Assembly (NCBI GenBank): GCA_002450295.1
Contig: DJYX01000047.1
Span: 15,825 to 22,308, forward strand
DNA: 6,484 nt
Reading direction: 5' to 3'
Origin: Deltaproteobacteria bacterium UBA6967
GTDB taxonomy: Bacteria; SAR324; NAC60-12
The notes under the pieces were generated by a model. It ran no database searches. It had not been told where the DNA came from and saw only the letters and a list, made by a program, of their open reading frames with translations. This document shows, in pieces, positions 1 through 6,484 of this stretch. Position numbers and translations under genes: made by a program. Within the stretch, counting starts at the first letter, position 1; every line of letters begins with the position of its first letter.

Positions 1-575
1 TCTTCGCCTGGATGAATTTCGTAGCAAACATCAACTCCGGCATTTTCAAACGCATTGAGGATGGGGGTCCAACGCTTGGCCAACTCATCAAAGGCCGTCT
101 CGACAAGTCCTGCAGGTCGCTGTGGCCAGGGATACATGTAGGGCCACGCCAATGCTCCTGAGAAGGTAGCGTGTGCAGTCAGTCCAAGGTGTTGGGAAGC
201 CTGAGCTGCCATAAACAACTGATTGACAGCCCACTCTTGTCTGGCTTGTGGGTTACCACGAACTTCAGGTGCTGCAAACCCGTCGAATGCGTCATCATAA
301 GCCGGATGAACGGCCACGAGTTGGCCTTGTAGGTGCGTGGAGAGTTCAGTGATTTTCAGTCCATGAGAAGCCGCAACCCCGGCGACCTCATCACAGTAGG
401 TCTTGGAAGCTGCTGCTTTTTCCAGATCGAAGAGTCGCTTGTCCCAACTCGGCACCTGAACTCCTTTGTAGCCGAGACCGGAAACCCACTGACAAATGCT
501 GTCAAAGCTGTTGAACGGTGCCTGATCGCCCGCAAATTGGGCCAAGAAGATAGCGGGACCTTTAATGGTTTTCAT
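1..575 (-). CDS. Sugar phosphate isomerase/epimerase family protein (partial, C-terminus beyond window)
   Basis: Reading the minus strand from the ATG at 575-573 gives 191 uninterrupted codons that run off the left edge, so the C-terminal part is missing. The N-terminus (MKTIKGPAIFLAQF) and the later blocks GLGYKGVQVPSWD (33-45), ITELSTHLQGQLVAVHP (75-91), HATFSGALAWPYMYPWPQRP (135-154) and VCYEIHPGE (183-191) match, from memory, a COG1082 / xylose-isomerase-like TIM-barrel family of about 350 residues. In such barrels Glu186 of the CYEIHPGE strand would be a divalent-metal ligand, and His81 lies near the active site; this is family inference. The substrate cannot be told: relatives isomerise, epimerise or dehydrate sugars and inositols. 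There is no signal peptide from this start, so the protein is probably cytoplasmic. The start is supported by a GGAG six bases upstream and by family-like sequence beginning exactly there. The same frame stays open upstream to 767. It is transcribed divergently from rarA. Confidence 0.88.
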   Translation of the reverse strand, partial: MKTIKGPAIFLAQFAGDQAPFNSFDSICQWVSGLGYKGVQVPSWDKRLFDLEKAAASKTYCDEVAGVAASHGLKITELSTHLQGQLVAVHPAYDDAFDGFAAPEVRGNPQARQEWAVNQLFMAAQASQHLGLTAHATFSGALAWPYMYPWPQRPAGLVETAFDELAKRWTPILNAFENAGVDVCYEIHPGE

Positions 576-581
576 GAGAAA

Positions 582-585
582 CTCC
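582..585 (-). promoter_or_regulatory. Ribosome binding site of the isomerase-like gene
   Basis: On the minus strand GGAG sits six bases before the ATG at 575. This is a good Shine-Dalgarno match at normal spacing. It favours this ATG over the in-frame TTG (755) and GTG (725) further upstream. Confidence 0.6.
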
Positions 586-726
586 ACAGTTGGCGTGATG
601 CAATTTCGTCCCAAAGAATTAAGACCTTGGGATGGATTTAGAGGAGAAGCCCACAAGGGAGCAAACGGCCGAATCGTAGCGCTCTGGACGAAGGAAGGCA
701 ACGCCCAAATCAGAGCAAACGCCACG

Positions 727-755
727 ATTTTTGATTTTTCCTCAGAAAGAGTCAA
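727..755 (-). promoter_or_regulatory. Candidate sigma70-type promoter for the isomerase-like gene
   Basis: On the minus strand TTGACT (755-750, five of six consensus bases for a -35 box) is followed after 17 bases by AAAAAT (732-727, four of six for a -10 box). It would give a leader of roughly 145 bases before the ATG at 575. The -10 is poor and A-rich sequence yields such matches by chance, so this is only a candidate. It lies directly against the rarA start codon at 759, so both genes might compete for this short region. I found no comparably good plus-strand promoter for rarA in 576-758. Confidence 0.2.
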
Positions 756-758
756 AAA

Positions 759-2009
759 ATGGATCCGTTAGCCAAGTTGCTACGCCCCAAAAAACTAGAG
801 GAGGTCTTTGGTCAGGAGCACCTCTTGGCCCACCAACAGGCTCTGTTACAAAAAGGATCCTTCATCCTTTGGGGTCCACCCGGGTGTGGCAAGACAACCA
901 TCGCAAGGATCATCGGGGAGCAGCCAGGTATTCGATTTTTTGCCATCTCTGCGGTCTATGACGGTGTTGCGGAGTTACGAAAAGTTTTTCGTCAGGCCGA
1001 GGAAGTGTCCTTACTCACTTCAAAATCGATTCTGTTCGTTGATGAAATTCATCGTTTCAATCGAGGCCAGCAAGATGCGTTGCTCTCAGCGATTGAGGAA
1101 GGACTCCTCCGGTTGATCGGGGCCACCACGGAGAACCCTTCATTCTCATTGAATGCTGCCTTGCTCTCACGCACTCAGGTACTCAGCCTCAAGCCATTGG
1201 ACAAGGATGCACTAGAGTCCCTGCTGAAACGTGCGGCAGATCACATCAGGCGACCACTTCCACTCGAAGCAACTGCTCGTGAAAAGTTACTGCAACTCGC
1301 TGATGGAGATGGACGTTACCTACTAAATCTGGCAGAAATTCTCTATGATCAACCAGAAGCCACCAAACTGGACACAGATCAAATGCTGGAGTTGGTACGC
1401 CATCGGGCACCGCAGTATGATCGAGCTGGGGACCAGCACTACAATTTGATCTCAGCGCTACACAAATCCTTACGAGCCTCCGATTGTGACGCTGCCCTGT
1501 ATTGGTTGGCGAGAATGATGATTGGTGGTGAAGACAAGGCTTACATTCTGCGGAGATTGACCAGGATGGCGGTTGAAGATGTTGGGTTGGCGGCCCCTGA
1601 AGCAATGGGACGAGCCTTGGAAGCTTGGAATTGTTATGAGCGACTGGGTAGTCCTGAGGGAGATCTGGCTTTGGTGCAACTTACAATTTTTCTGGCTACA
1701 GCACCCAAATCAAATGCTGCCTATCTGGCTTGGAAGCAGGCCCAGCAGCTAGCTCAGCAGTATGGTTCGCTCATGCCACCCAAGCACATTTTGAATGCTC
1801 CAACGAAGCTGATGCGTGAGGAAGGATACGCTCAGGGCTACCAATATGACCACGACGATCCAGATGGTTTTTCGGGACAGAATTGTTTCCCGGATGAAAT
1901 TCCTCGTAAACAACTCTATGCGCCTGTGGAGCGAGGCTATGAAAGAGAAATTGCCAAACGCCTGGCTTACTGGCAAAGGCTACGTGAGCGCAAAGCAAAT
2001 CAAGGCTGA
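759..2009 (+). CDS. rarA: Replication-associated recombination protein A (RarA/MgsA), AAA+ ATPase
   Basis: A complete 416-residue member of the RarA/MgsA/WRNIP1 family, AAA+ ATPases related to clamp-loader subunits that act in the cytoplasm at stalled or gapped replication forks. Visible motifs are the N-terminal RPKKLEEVFGQEHLL block (9-23), Walker A GPPGCGKT (39-46), Walker B ILFVDE with IHRFNR (91-102), sensor 1 GATTENPSF (121-129), a likely arginine finger in LLSRT (R138) and a sensor 2-like GDGRYLLN (183-190). The C-terminal tetramerisation part shows HYNLISALHKSLR (227-239), ALYWLARM (246-253), GSPEGDLAL (297-305), TAPKSNAAYLAW (314-325) and HILNAPTKLM (343-352). E. coli RarA is 447 residues; this protein is shorter mainly at the N-terminus, but all core motifs are present. 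GDGRYLLNLAE, GSLMPPKHILNAPTKLM and YDHDDPDGFSGQN recall alphaproteobacterial RarA. The ATG at 759 fits the family start and has a weak AGAAAGAG seven bases upstream. purE follows after 83 bp; a shared transcript is possible but unproven. Confidence 0.96.
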   Translation: MDPLAKLLRPKKLEEVFGQEHLLAHQQALLQKGSFILWGPPGCGKTTIARIIGEQPGIRFFAISAVYDGVAELRKVFRQAEEVSLLTSKSILFVDEIHRFNRGQQDALLSAIEEGLLRLIGATTENPSFSLNAALLSRTQVLSLKPLDKDALESLLKRAADHIRRPLPLEATAREKLLQLADGDGRYLLNLAEILYDQPEATKLDTDQMLELVRHRAPQYDRAGDQHYNLISALHKSLRASDCDAALYWLARMMIGGEDKAYILRRLTRMAVEDVGLAAPEAMGRALEAWNCYERLGSPEGDLALVQLTIFLATAPKSNAAYLAWKQAQQLAQQYGSLMPPKHILNAPTKLMREEGYAQGYQYDHDDPDGFSGQNCFPDEIPRKQLYAPVERGYEREIAKRLAYWQRLRERKANQG

Positions 2010-2080
2010 ACGATATTGGTGTATGAAACGGATTACAAATACGATTTTTAAACTTGGTTGAATAAACATTGAAACAGTAT

Positions 2081-2084
2081 GGAG
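2081..2084 (+). promoter_or_regulatory. Ribosome binding site that decides the purE start
   Basis: GGAG lies eight bases before the ATG at 2093. The in-frame TTG at 2069 would give an eight-residue longer protein, but it lies upstream of this site and the extra residues do not belong to the PurE fold. The site therefore supports starting at 2093. Confidence 0.6.
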
Positions 2085-2092
2085 AAGCCGTC

Positions 2093-2575
2093 ATGACGAT
2101 TGAGGTTGGAGTCATAATGGGTAGCAAATCGGACTGGGAAACGATGCGGCACGCCTGTGAGGCTCTCGCACAGTTTGATGTGCAATTTGAAAAACGCATT
2201 GTGTCAGCTCATCGCACACCTCAATTGATGGCAGAATACGCGAATCAGGCTGCCAAAAGAGGCCTAAGAGTTATCATCGCTGGGGCTGGGGGAGCCGCAC
2301 ATTTGCCGGGAATGGTTGCAGCTCAAACTCTGGTTCCCGTGATCGGGGTTCCTGTCAAATCTTCATCATTGAGCGGCTTGGACTCACTTCTATCCATTGT
2401 GCAAATGCCCCGTGGAGTTCCTGTCGCCACTGTTGCCATTGGTGAGGCAGGTGCGTTCAACGCTGGTTTGCTCGCTGTCCAGATGCTCGCCGTCTATAAT
2501 CAGGATCTGCACGCTCGCTTGGAGGACTGGCGGAACCAAACTCGTGATACTGTTCTAGCAACAGAATTACCATGA
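2093..2575 (+). CDS. purE: N5-carboxyaminoimidazole ribonucleotide mutase (PurE, class I)
   Basis: A 160-residue protein that converts N5-CAIR to CAIR in de novo purine synthesis in the cytoplasm, using the product of PurK. The whole class I PurE signature is visible: [14 protein letters not shown] (5-18) with the phosphate-binding [13 protein letters not shown] (36-43) with the catalytic histidine (H40, equivalent to E. coli His45), [16 protein letters not shown] (61-76), IGVPVKSS (84-91), and [20 protein letters not shown] (94-113) followed by [19 protein letters not shown]. The length is normal for class I PurE (about 160-170). Class I enzymes act together with PurK, which fits the next gene. 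The ATG at 2093 has a good ribosome binding site; an upstream in-frame TTG at 2069 is less likely. The stop codon overlaps the purK start as ATGA (2572-2575), so translation of the pair is probably coupled. No key residue is missing. Confidence 0.97.
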   Translation: MTIEVGVIMGSKSDWETMRHACEALAQFDVQFEKRIVSAHRTPQLMAEYANQAAKRGLRVIIAGAGGAAHLPGMVAAQTLVPVIGVPVKSSSLSGLDSLLSIVQMPRGVPVATVAIGEAGAFNAGLLAVQMLAVYNQDLHARLEDWRNQTRDTVLATELP

Positions 2576-3708
2576 TGGGCCCAACCATTGGGCTACTGGG
2601 AGGTGGTCAACTTGGACAAATGCTGATCCTAGCAGGCCTACCTCTCGGGCTACGCTTTGTTGTTTGGGATCCAGACCCCGGCAGTCCAGCCGGTAGGCTT
2701 TCTACCAGACATTTTTGTAAACCTTACGATTCAAAAGAAACCCTTGAGGAATTCGCCAGAAACTCCGACTTGGTCACCTATGAATTCGAGAACATTCCCT
2801 ATCCTTTGGTTGCAGAACTAGAGCAGAAGGTTTCTTTGCCACAGGGCAGCTCCTTGTTATCGATCTGCCAGCATCGCATTCGTGAGAAGCAAACCCTACA
2901 AAAGCTCTCAATTGCAACAGCTCCCTTTCAGAGTGTGGCTTCTGCTGGAGCACTAGAAGAATGCCTCCAGCAGTGGCAGACTCCCATTCTGCTCAAAACC
3001 TGTATGGGTGGCTATGACGGCAAAGGCCAAAGGAAGGTAGACGAAGTAGCTGATGCAGAAGCTGCTTTTCAGGACTTACAAGGCGACCAGCGAGGGTTGA
3101 TTGCTGAAGGTTGGCTACCTTTTGAGCGAGAGATCTCTGTGCTAGTTGCCCGATCCACAAAGGGTGAAATTCATTGTTTTCCAGTTGTGGAAAATGTTCA
3201 CGAGGCAGGGATTCTGGCAAGTTCATTGGTACCCGCCCGGATCAGTGAAGACTTGAATCGAAAAGCACTGAACATTGCAACTAAAATCGCTCAGGGGTTG
3301 CAGCTGCACGGCATGCTTGCTATCGAAATGTTTGTGATGCCAGATGGCCAATTATTGGTCAATGAACTCGCGCCAAGACCTCATAATTCAGGACATTACA
3401 CTCAGGACGGCACCAATGTTTGCCAATTTGAGCAGCACCTCAGAGCTATCTGTGGCTGGCCTCTCAGAGAACCAAAGTTACACTCTCCAACCGTTATGTT
3501 GAACCTGCTTGGCGAGCACATTCCAGCTCTTCAAGTGTGGCATGCTGGTCTGCCAGCTGAAGCACATCTGCACTGGTATGGAAAAGCCGAAGCGCGACCG
3601 GGACGCAAAATGGCTCACCTCAATCTTTGTTCAGCTTCCTTGGACGAGGCTTTGGAAGAGTTAGAAAAGTGGAAGCTCCGCTCTCCTCCCAAGGGAATTT
3701 ACACCTGA
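2572..3708 (+). CDS. purK: N5-carboxyaminoimidazole ribonucleotide synthase (PurK), ATP-grasp enzyme
   Basis: A complete 378-residue protein of typical PurK length that uses ATP and bicarbonate to carboxylate AIR to N5-CAIR, the substrate of PurE. The order of parts is typical: an N-terminal Rossmann-like domain with [12 protein letters not shown] (7-18), [11 protein letters not shown] (31-41) and VTYEFENIP (68-76); an ATP-grasp domain with the flexible loop [12 protein letters not shown] (142-153), [12 protein letters not shown] (184-195), [11 protein letters not shown] (205-215), and metal-ligand regions AIEMFV (E252) and [13 protein letters not shown] (263-275, E265); then a C-terminal barrel with MLNLLGE and [14 protein letters not shown] (336-349). 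The loop has Thr-Cys-Met where E. coli PurK has Arg-Arg-Thr, a minor variation. Two ATGs follow each other; the first (2572) forms the ATGA overlap with purE and the second (2575) would remove one residue. No clear Shine-Dalgarno is seen, so translation probably depends on ribosomes finishing purE. Confidence 0.97.
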   Translation: MMGPTIGLLGGGQLGQMLILAGLPLGLRFVVWDPDPGSPAGRLSTRHFCKPYDSKETLEEFARNSDLVTYEFENIPYPLVAELEQKVSLPQGSSLLSICQHRIREKQTLQKLSIATAPFQSVASAGALEECLQQWQTPILLKTCMGGYDGKGQRKVDEVADAEAAFQDLQGDQRGLIAEGWLPFEREISVLVARSTKGEIHCFPVVENVHEAGILASSLVPARISEDLNRKALNIATKIAQGLQLHGMLAIEMFVMPDGQLLVNELAPRPHNSGHYTQDGTNVCQFEQHLRAICGWPLREPKLHSPTVMLNLLGEHIPALQVWHAGLPAEAHLHWYGKAEARPGRKMAHLNLCSASLDEALEELEKWKLRSPPKGIYT

Positions 3709-3813
3709 TAAAGACCTTGACTTGCCATCCAAACTTCAACGGAATGGATGAGATAGCAATCTACCCGGACACCCCAAATTTTCCGGCTCTTCCGCACTTT
3801 TACTCAGCGTATT

Positions 3814-3817
3814 GAGG
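3814..3817 (+). promoter_or_regulatory. Ribosome binding site of the malic enzyme gene
   Basis: GAGG sits four bases before the ATG at 3822, a slightly short spacing. An in-frame TGA at 3813-3815 overlaps this site, so no longer in-frame start is possible and the ATG at 3822 is the earliest start. Confidence 0.5.
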
Positions 3818-3821
3818 TTCC

Positions 3822-5285
3822 ATGTCCGCTTCTGGCTCTTTTCCCTCCAATCCCAGCAACAGCATCATTGTACGGCTTAAGATCGCTAACAGGATCGGCA
3901 TGTTGGCCAAGATCACTAACATTATCTCCGAAATGGGTGGCAATCTGGATGCGATCGATATCGTCAGACCGACCTCCGATGCTCTAGTGCGGGACATCAG
4001 CATCTTTACCCATAGTGAAGATCATGGATTAAAAATTGTGGAAGCGCTCAAGCAATTGGAGAACGCAGAGTTCATTCGATTCTACGATCGAACGTTTCTC
4101 GTTCATGAAGGTGGAAAACTATCTGTTGAGAGTCGATTACCCCTGAAGTCACGCAACGATTTGTCTCTCGCTTACACTCCGGGAGTCGCACGTGTCTGCA
4201 TGGCCTTGCATCGCAATCCTGAGGACACTTATCGCTACACTATCAAGGGGAATTGTGTGGCAGTCGTAACAGATGGGACCGCAGTGCTTGGACTCGGAAA
4301 CATCGGCCCAAAAGCTGCGATGCCCGTGATGGAAGGTAAGGCGATGCTGTTTAAGGAATTTGCAGGAATTGACGCATGGCCCATCTGCCTGGACACACAA
4401 GATACCGAGGAGATCATCCGGATCGTCAAAGCGATGGCTCCTGGTCTTGGTGGTGTTAACTTGGAAGACATCGCAGCTCCTCGCTGCTTCGAAATCGAAA
4501 AGCGGCTCAAGGAAGAGTTGGATATTCCTGTCTTCCACGATGATCAACATGGGACTGCCGTCGTCACCACAGCTGCCTTGATCAATGCTCTGAAGTTAGT
4601 CAGCAAACAAGTGGAAAGCCTCAAGGTGGTTGTTTCGGGCGCTGGAGCTGCTGGTACGGCCTGCACCAAGATGATGATGCTGATGGGAATTACCAATATT
4701 GTTTGTTGTGACAGTAAAGGGGCCTTACACACTGGACGCACTAACCTCAATGCTGACAAACAGTGGCTTGTTGATCATACCAATCCCGATGGGGAGGCTG
4801 GATCTTTGAAAGATGTAATTCGTGGAGCAGACGTATTTGTCGGAGTATCGCAACCCAATCTGCTGGATGAGCAGGATCTACAGAACATGGCAAAAGACCC
4901 GATTGTCTTTGCGATGGCAAATCCCGATCCCGAAATCATGCCGGAAATCGCACAACCCTATGTCGCTGTAATGGCGACCGGTCGCAGCGACTATCCAAAC
5001 CAGATCAATAATGTGCTCTGTTTCCCGGGCATCTTCCGTGGTGCGATTGACTCCCGTTCATCCATCATCAACGAAGAGATGAAGATGGCGGCAGCTGAAG
5101 CAATCGCTCATAGTATTGATGAAAATCACTTAGCTCCTGACTATATCATTCCCAGTGTCTTTGATCAGACTGTTGTCCCTGCCGTATCCGAAGCTGTTCA
5201 ACAGGCTGCTATCGATACTGGAGTCGCTCGACGGGAAAAAATTATCAGAATGACTCCCAGTAGTTCAAAACAAGATGGAGAATGA
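3822..5285 (+). CDS. NAD(P)-dependent malic enzyme with N-terminal ACT domain
   Basis: A complete 487-residue protein predicted to oxidatively decarboxylate malate to pyruvate, CO2 and NAD(P)H in the cytoplasm. Residues about 14-95 form an ACT-like domain (IIVRLKIANRIGMLAKITNI, then a GGNLDAIDIV turn), a small-molecule sensing module. The catalytic core follows: SLAYTPGVA (115-123) with the probable catalytic Tyr118, VVTDGTAVLGLGNIGP (148-163), PVMEGKAMLFKEFAG (168-182) with the catalytic Lys173, the metal ligands NLEDI (E215, D216) and FHDDQHGTA (D241), the dinucleotide-binding SGAGAAGTA (272-280), and the C-terminal RSDYPNQINNVLCFPGIFRG (388-407). Asp297 after the second Rossmann strand (CCDSKG) suggests NAD over NADP, but this is only a hint. 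There is no C-terminal phosphotransacetylase domain, unlike the roughly 760-residue MaeB type; it is closer to the short YtsJ-like type with an added ACT domain. The gene starts 113 bp after purK, and its stop overlaps the pyrD start as ATGA. Confidence 0.95.
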   Translation: MSASGSFPSNPSNSIIVRLKIANRIGMLAKITNIISEMGGNLDAIDIVRPTSDALVRDISIFTHSEDHGLKIVEALKQLENAEFIRFYDRTFLVHEGGKLSVESRLPLKSRNDLSLAYTPGVARVCMALHRNPEDTYRYTIKGNCVAVVTDGTAVLGLGNIGPKAAMPVMEGKAMLFKEFAGIDAWPICLDTQDTEEIIRIVKAMAPGLGGVNLEDIAAPRCFEIEKRLKEELDIPVFHDDQHGTAVVTTAALINALKLVSKQVESLKVVVSGAGAAGTACTKMMMLMGITNIVCCDSKGALHTGRTNLNADKQWLVDHTNPDGEAGSLKDVIRGADVFVGVSQPNLLDEQDLQNMAKDPIVFAMANPDPEIMPEIAQPYVAVMATGRSDYPNQINNVLCFPGIFRGAIDSRSSIINEEMKMAAAEAIAHSIDENHLAPDYIIPSVFDQTVVPAVSEAVQQAAIDTGVARREKIIRMTPSSSKQDGE

Positions 5286-6403
5286 AGGACTGCCAGAAAC
5301 TAACTGACAAAGCCTATCAGAAGCTGATTCGACCGTTTCTCTTCCGTCAGGATCCAGAAGAGATCCATGAATTGACCCTGAATTGGCTTGAGCAGGCAGA
5401 GCGTTTTGGAAGTCCGCATCTTTACAAACTCTTCTATCCACCGGTTCCAGACCTACATCGCCTAAAAATCGAGTGCTTCGGTCTGGAATTTCCTAACCCT
5501 GTTGGGATCGCAGCTGGTTTAGACAAAAACGCCAAAGTCTACAACTCACTGCTTTCCTTCGGCTTTGGCTTCGTGGAATGTGGGACTATTACGCCTCGTC
5601 CCCAGCCTGGAAATGAGTCTCCAAGAATCTTCCGTCTATTAGAAGATGAGGCACTGATCAACCGTCTAGGTTTCAACAACCAAGGTCAGGATGCCTTGCT
5701 CCAACGTCTACATCAAAGACCAAAGCAAGGCATTGTTGGAATCAACCTTGGCAAAAACAAAGACACTCCCAACGAAAAAGCTGCTGAGGATTACCAACGA
5801 CTCCTGACTGCTGTTTGGCACACTGCAAATTACGTTGTAGTCAACATCAGTTCACCCAATACTCCAAATCTCCGTGAACTACAGGAAAAAACTGCTCTCC
5901 AACGACTGTTGGATTCCTTGTTTCAGACTGCCCAAGAGTTACAGTTACAACATCCTCGGCGGCTCCCAATCTTACTTAAAATTGCTCCTGATCTCAGTGA
6001 TGAGGCCCTTCGCGACCTCCTGGAAGTTGTCCACCAATTTCCTCTAGCTGGCTTGATCGCCACCAACACGACTCTTGAACGTAATCAATTACGCTCTTCT
6101 CATGCTCATCAAACAGGAGGATTGAGTGGACGTCCCTTACACACGTTATCGACTCAAATCCTCTCGAAACTTTATCGGGAACTTAAAGAAAAGCTTCCAC
6201 TGATTGGTGTTGGTGGAATCAAGGACGGTAAAAGTGCCTACGATAAGATCAAAGCTGGAGCCACTCTGCTGCAAGTCTACACAGGGCTTGTTTATCAGGG
6301 CCCTGGTCTAGCTAATCAAATCTGTCGAGAACTGCTGGCACATCTGGACAATGATGGTTATTCCCACCTTTCAGACGCAATTGGTGCGGATCATCGCACC
6401 TAG
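5282..6403 (+). CDS. pyrD: Dihydroorotate dehydrogenase (quinone), class 2
   Basis: A complete 373-residue FMN enzyme that oxidises dihydroorotate to orotate in pyrimidine synthesis and passes electrons to membrane quinones. Class 2 is shown by the N-terminal helical segment LIRPFLFRQDPEEIHELTL (15-33), which in this class attaches to the membrane and forms the quinone tunnel, and by the catalytic serine in NISSPNTPNLRELQ (188-201; S191 matches E. coli Ser175, N188 and N193 match Asn172 and Asn177). Other motifs are PNPVGIAAGLDKNA (71-84), GFVECGTITPRPQPGN (97-111), INRLGFNNQG (126-135), GINLGKNK (153-160), LLKIAPDL (231-238), LIATNTT (258-264), GGLSGRPL (279-286), LIGVGGI (307-313) and GATLLQVYTGLVYQGPGL (326-343). 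It is longer than E. coli PyrD (336), partly from about ten extra residues at each end. GGAG ends only one base before the ATG, so initiation probably relies on coupling to the malic enzyme gene, which it overlaps by four bases. Confidence 0.97.
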   Translation: MKDCQKLTDKAYQKLIRPFLFRQDPEEIHELTLNWLEQAERFGSPHLYKLFYPPVPDLHRLKIECFGLEFPNPVGIAAGLDKNAKVYNSLLSFGFGFVECGTITPRPQPGNESPRIFRLLEDEALINRLGFNNQGQDALLQRLHQRPKQGIVGINLGKNKDTPNEKAAEDYQRLLTAVWHTANYVVVNISSPNTPNLRELQEKTALQRLLDSLFQTAQELQLQHPRRLPILLKIAPDLSDEALRDLLEVVHQFPLAGLIATNTTLERNQLRSSHAHQTGGLSGRPLHTLSTQILSKLYRELKEKLPLIGVGGIKDGKSAYDKIKAGATLLQVYTGLVYQGPGLANQICRELLAHLDNDGYSHLSDAIGADHRT

Positions 6404-6484
6404 CTACTACCAATTCCTAAAAATCTGATTGCTCTTTTAATCAATTACTGTATTGCTACGTCCTCGTGCTGGGTGCCGCACTTG
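6404..6484. other. Region after pyrD with no callable gene
   Basis: These 81 bp show no complete reading frame, no RNA gene and no good terminator. A 5-bp AT-rich inverted repeat (TGATT 6426-6430, AATCA 6439-6443) has no following T-run. A short GTGC/GCAC pair (6466-6469, 6478-6481) is cut by the window edge. Minus-strand frames stay open for 12-15 codons from the right edge before stopping, so a converging gene could end here, but no family is recognisable. Confidence 0.3.

Noticed and set aside
333..641. Plus-strand open frame of 102 codons over the left-edge gene.
   Set aside because: The opposite strand encodes a clear sugar isomerase-like protein with conserved blocks across this region, so the plus-strand frame is a shadow.
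2069..2092. TTG at 2069 as the purE start, adding eight residues.
   Set aside because: The ATG at 2093 has a GGAG eight bases upstream and begins right at the conserved PurE first strand; the extra residues match nothing in the family.
2010..2092. TTGGTG (2016-2021) with TACGAT (2040-2045) as a purE promoter.
   Set aside because: The -35 matches only three of six consensus bases and the spacing is 18, which is within chance expectation in this AT-rich gap.
3709..3821. TTGACT at 3717-3722 as a -35 box for a malic enzyme promoter.
   Set aside because: No acceptable -10 hexamer lies 16-18 bases downstream (the candidates are ACGGAA, CGGAAT and GGAATG), so I do not call a promoter.
4149..4550. 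A 133-codon open frame on the minus strand inside the malic enzyme gene, with other antisense frames at 1246-1605, 1771-2199 and 2993-3226.
   Set aside because: All lie opposite strongly conserved coding sequence, their translations show no recognisable domain, and such shadow frames are expected opposite real genes.
6426..6443. TGATT/AATCA inverted repeat after pyrD as a terminator.
   Set aside because: The stem is only five AT-rich base pairs with an eight-base loop and no T-run follows it, so it would not be a stable intrinsic terminator.
6465..6484. Possible tRNA 3' end on the minus strand: CAAGT could be part of a T-loop, followed by GCGGC and ACCCAGCA as T-stem and acceptor.
   Set aside because: The base after the putative 7-base loop is G instead of the near-invariant C61, the sequence after the acceptor is not CCA, and the other arms lie outside the window, so there is no real support.

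Overview
The window is bacterial chromosomal DNA with dense, intact housekeeping genes. One divergent gene is cut by the left edge. Five genes follow on the plus strand: rarA, purE, purK, a malic enzyme with an N-terminal ACT domain, and pyrD. Base composition looks balanced (near 50% GC by eye). I see no IS element, CRISPR array, tRNA, rRNA or phage gene.

Layout: 1-575 (minus) is the first 191 codons of a sugar phosphate isomerase/epimerase-like TIM-barrel protein. 576-758 is the divergent gap that must hold the starts of both transcripts. 759-2009 is rarA, an AAA+ ATPase for stalled replication forks. After 83 bp come purE (2093-2575) and purK (2572-3708), which share an ATGA stop/start overlap and together carry out the AIR to CAIR step of purine synthesis. 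After a 113 bp gap, the ACT-malic enzyme (3822-5285) and class 2 dihydroorotate dehydrogenase pyrD (5282-6403) share a second ATGA overlap. The last 81 bp hold no gene I can call.

How the genes fit together: purE/purK (purine) and pyrD (pyrimidine) are nucleotide biosynthesis genes. RarA deals with replication stress, and malic enzyme links the TCA cycle to pyruvate and reducing power. All five plus-strand genes could share one transcript, because I see no convincing terminator or internal promoter, but only the two overlapping pairs are firmly coupled.

Organism: a class 2, quinone-linked PyrD and a RarA that resembles alphaproteobacterial RarA as I remember it suggest a Gram-negative, proteobacteria-like host. 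The ACT-malic enzyme is not the large phosphotransacetylase-fused type usual in Alphaproteobacteria, so I would not assign a class. An uncultured or marine proteobacterial-like lineage is possible but unproven.

I did not find a previously undescribed system here. The points worth a second look are the malic enzyme/pyrD coupling, the ACT fusion, the mixed phylogenetic signals, and an open, signal-peptide-like reading frame upstream of the isomerase start.
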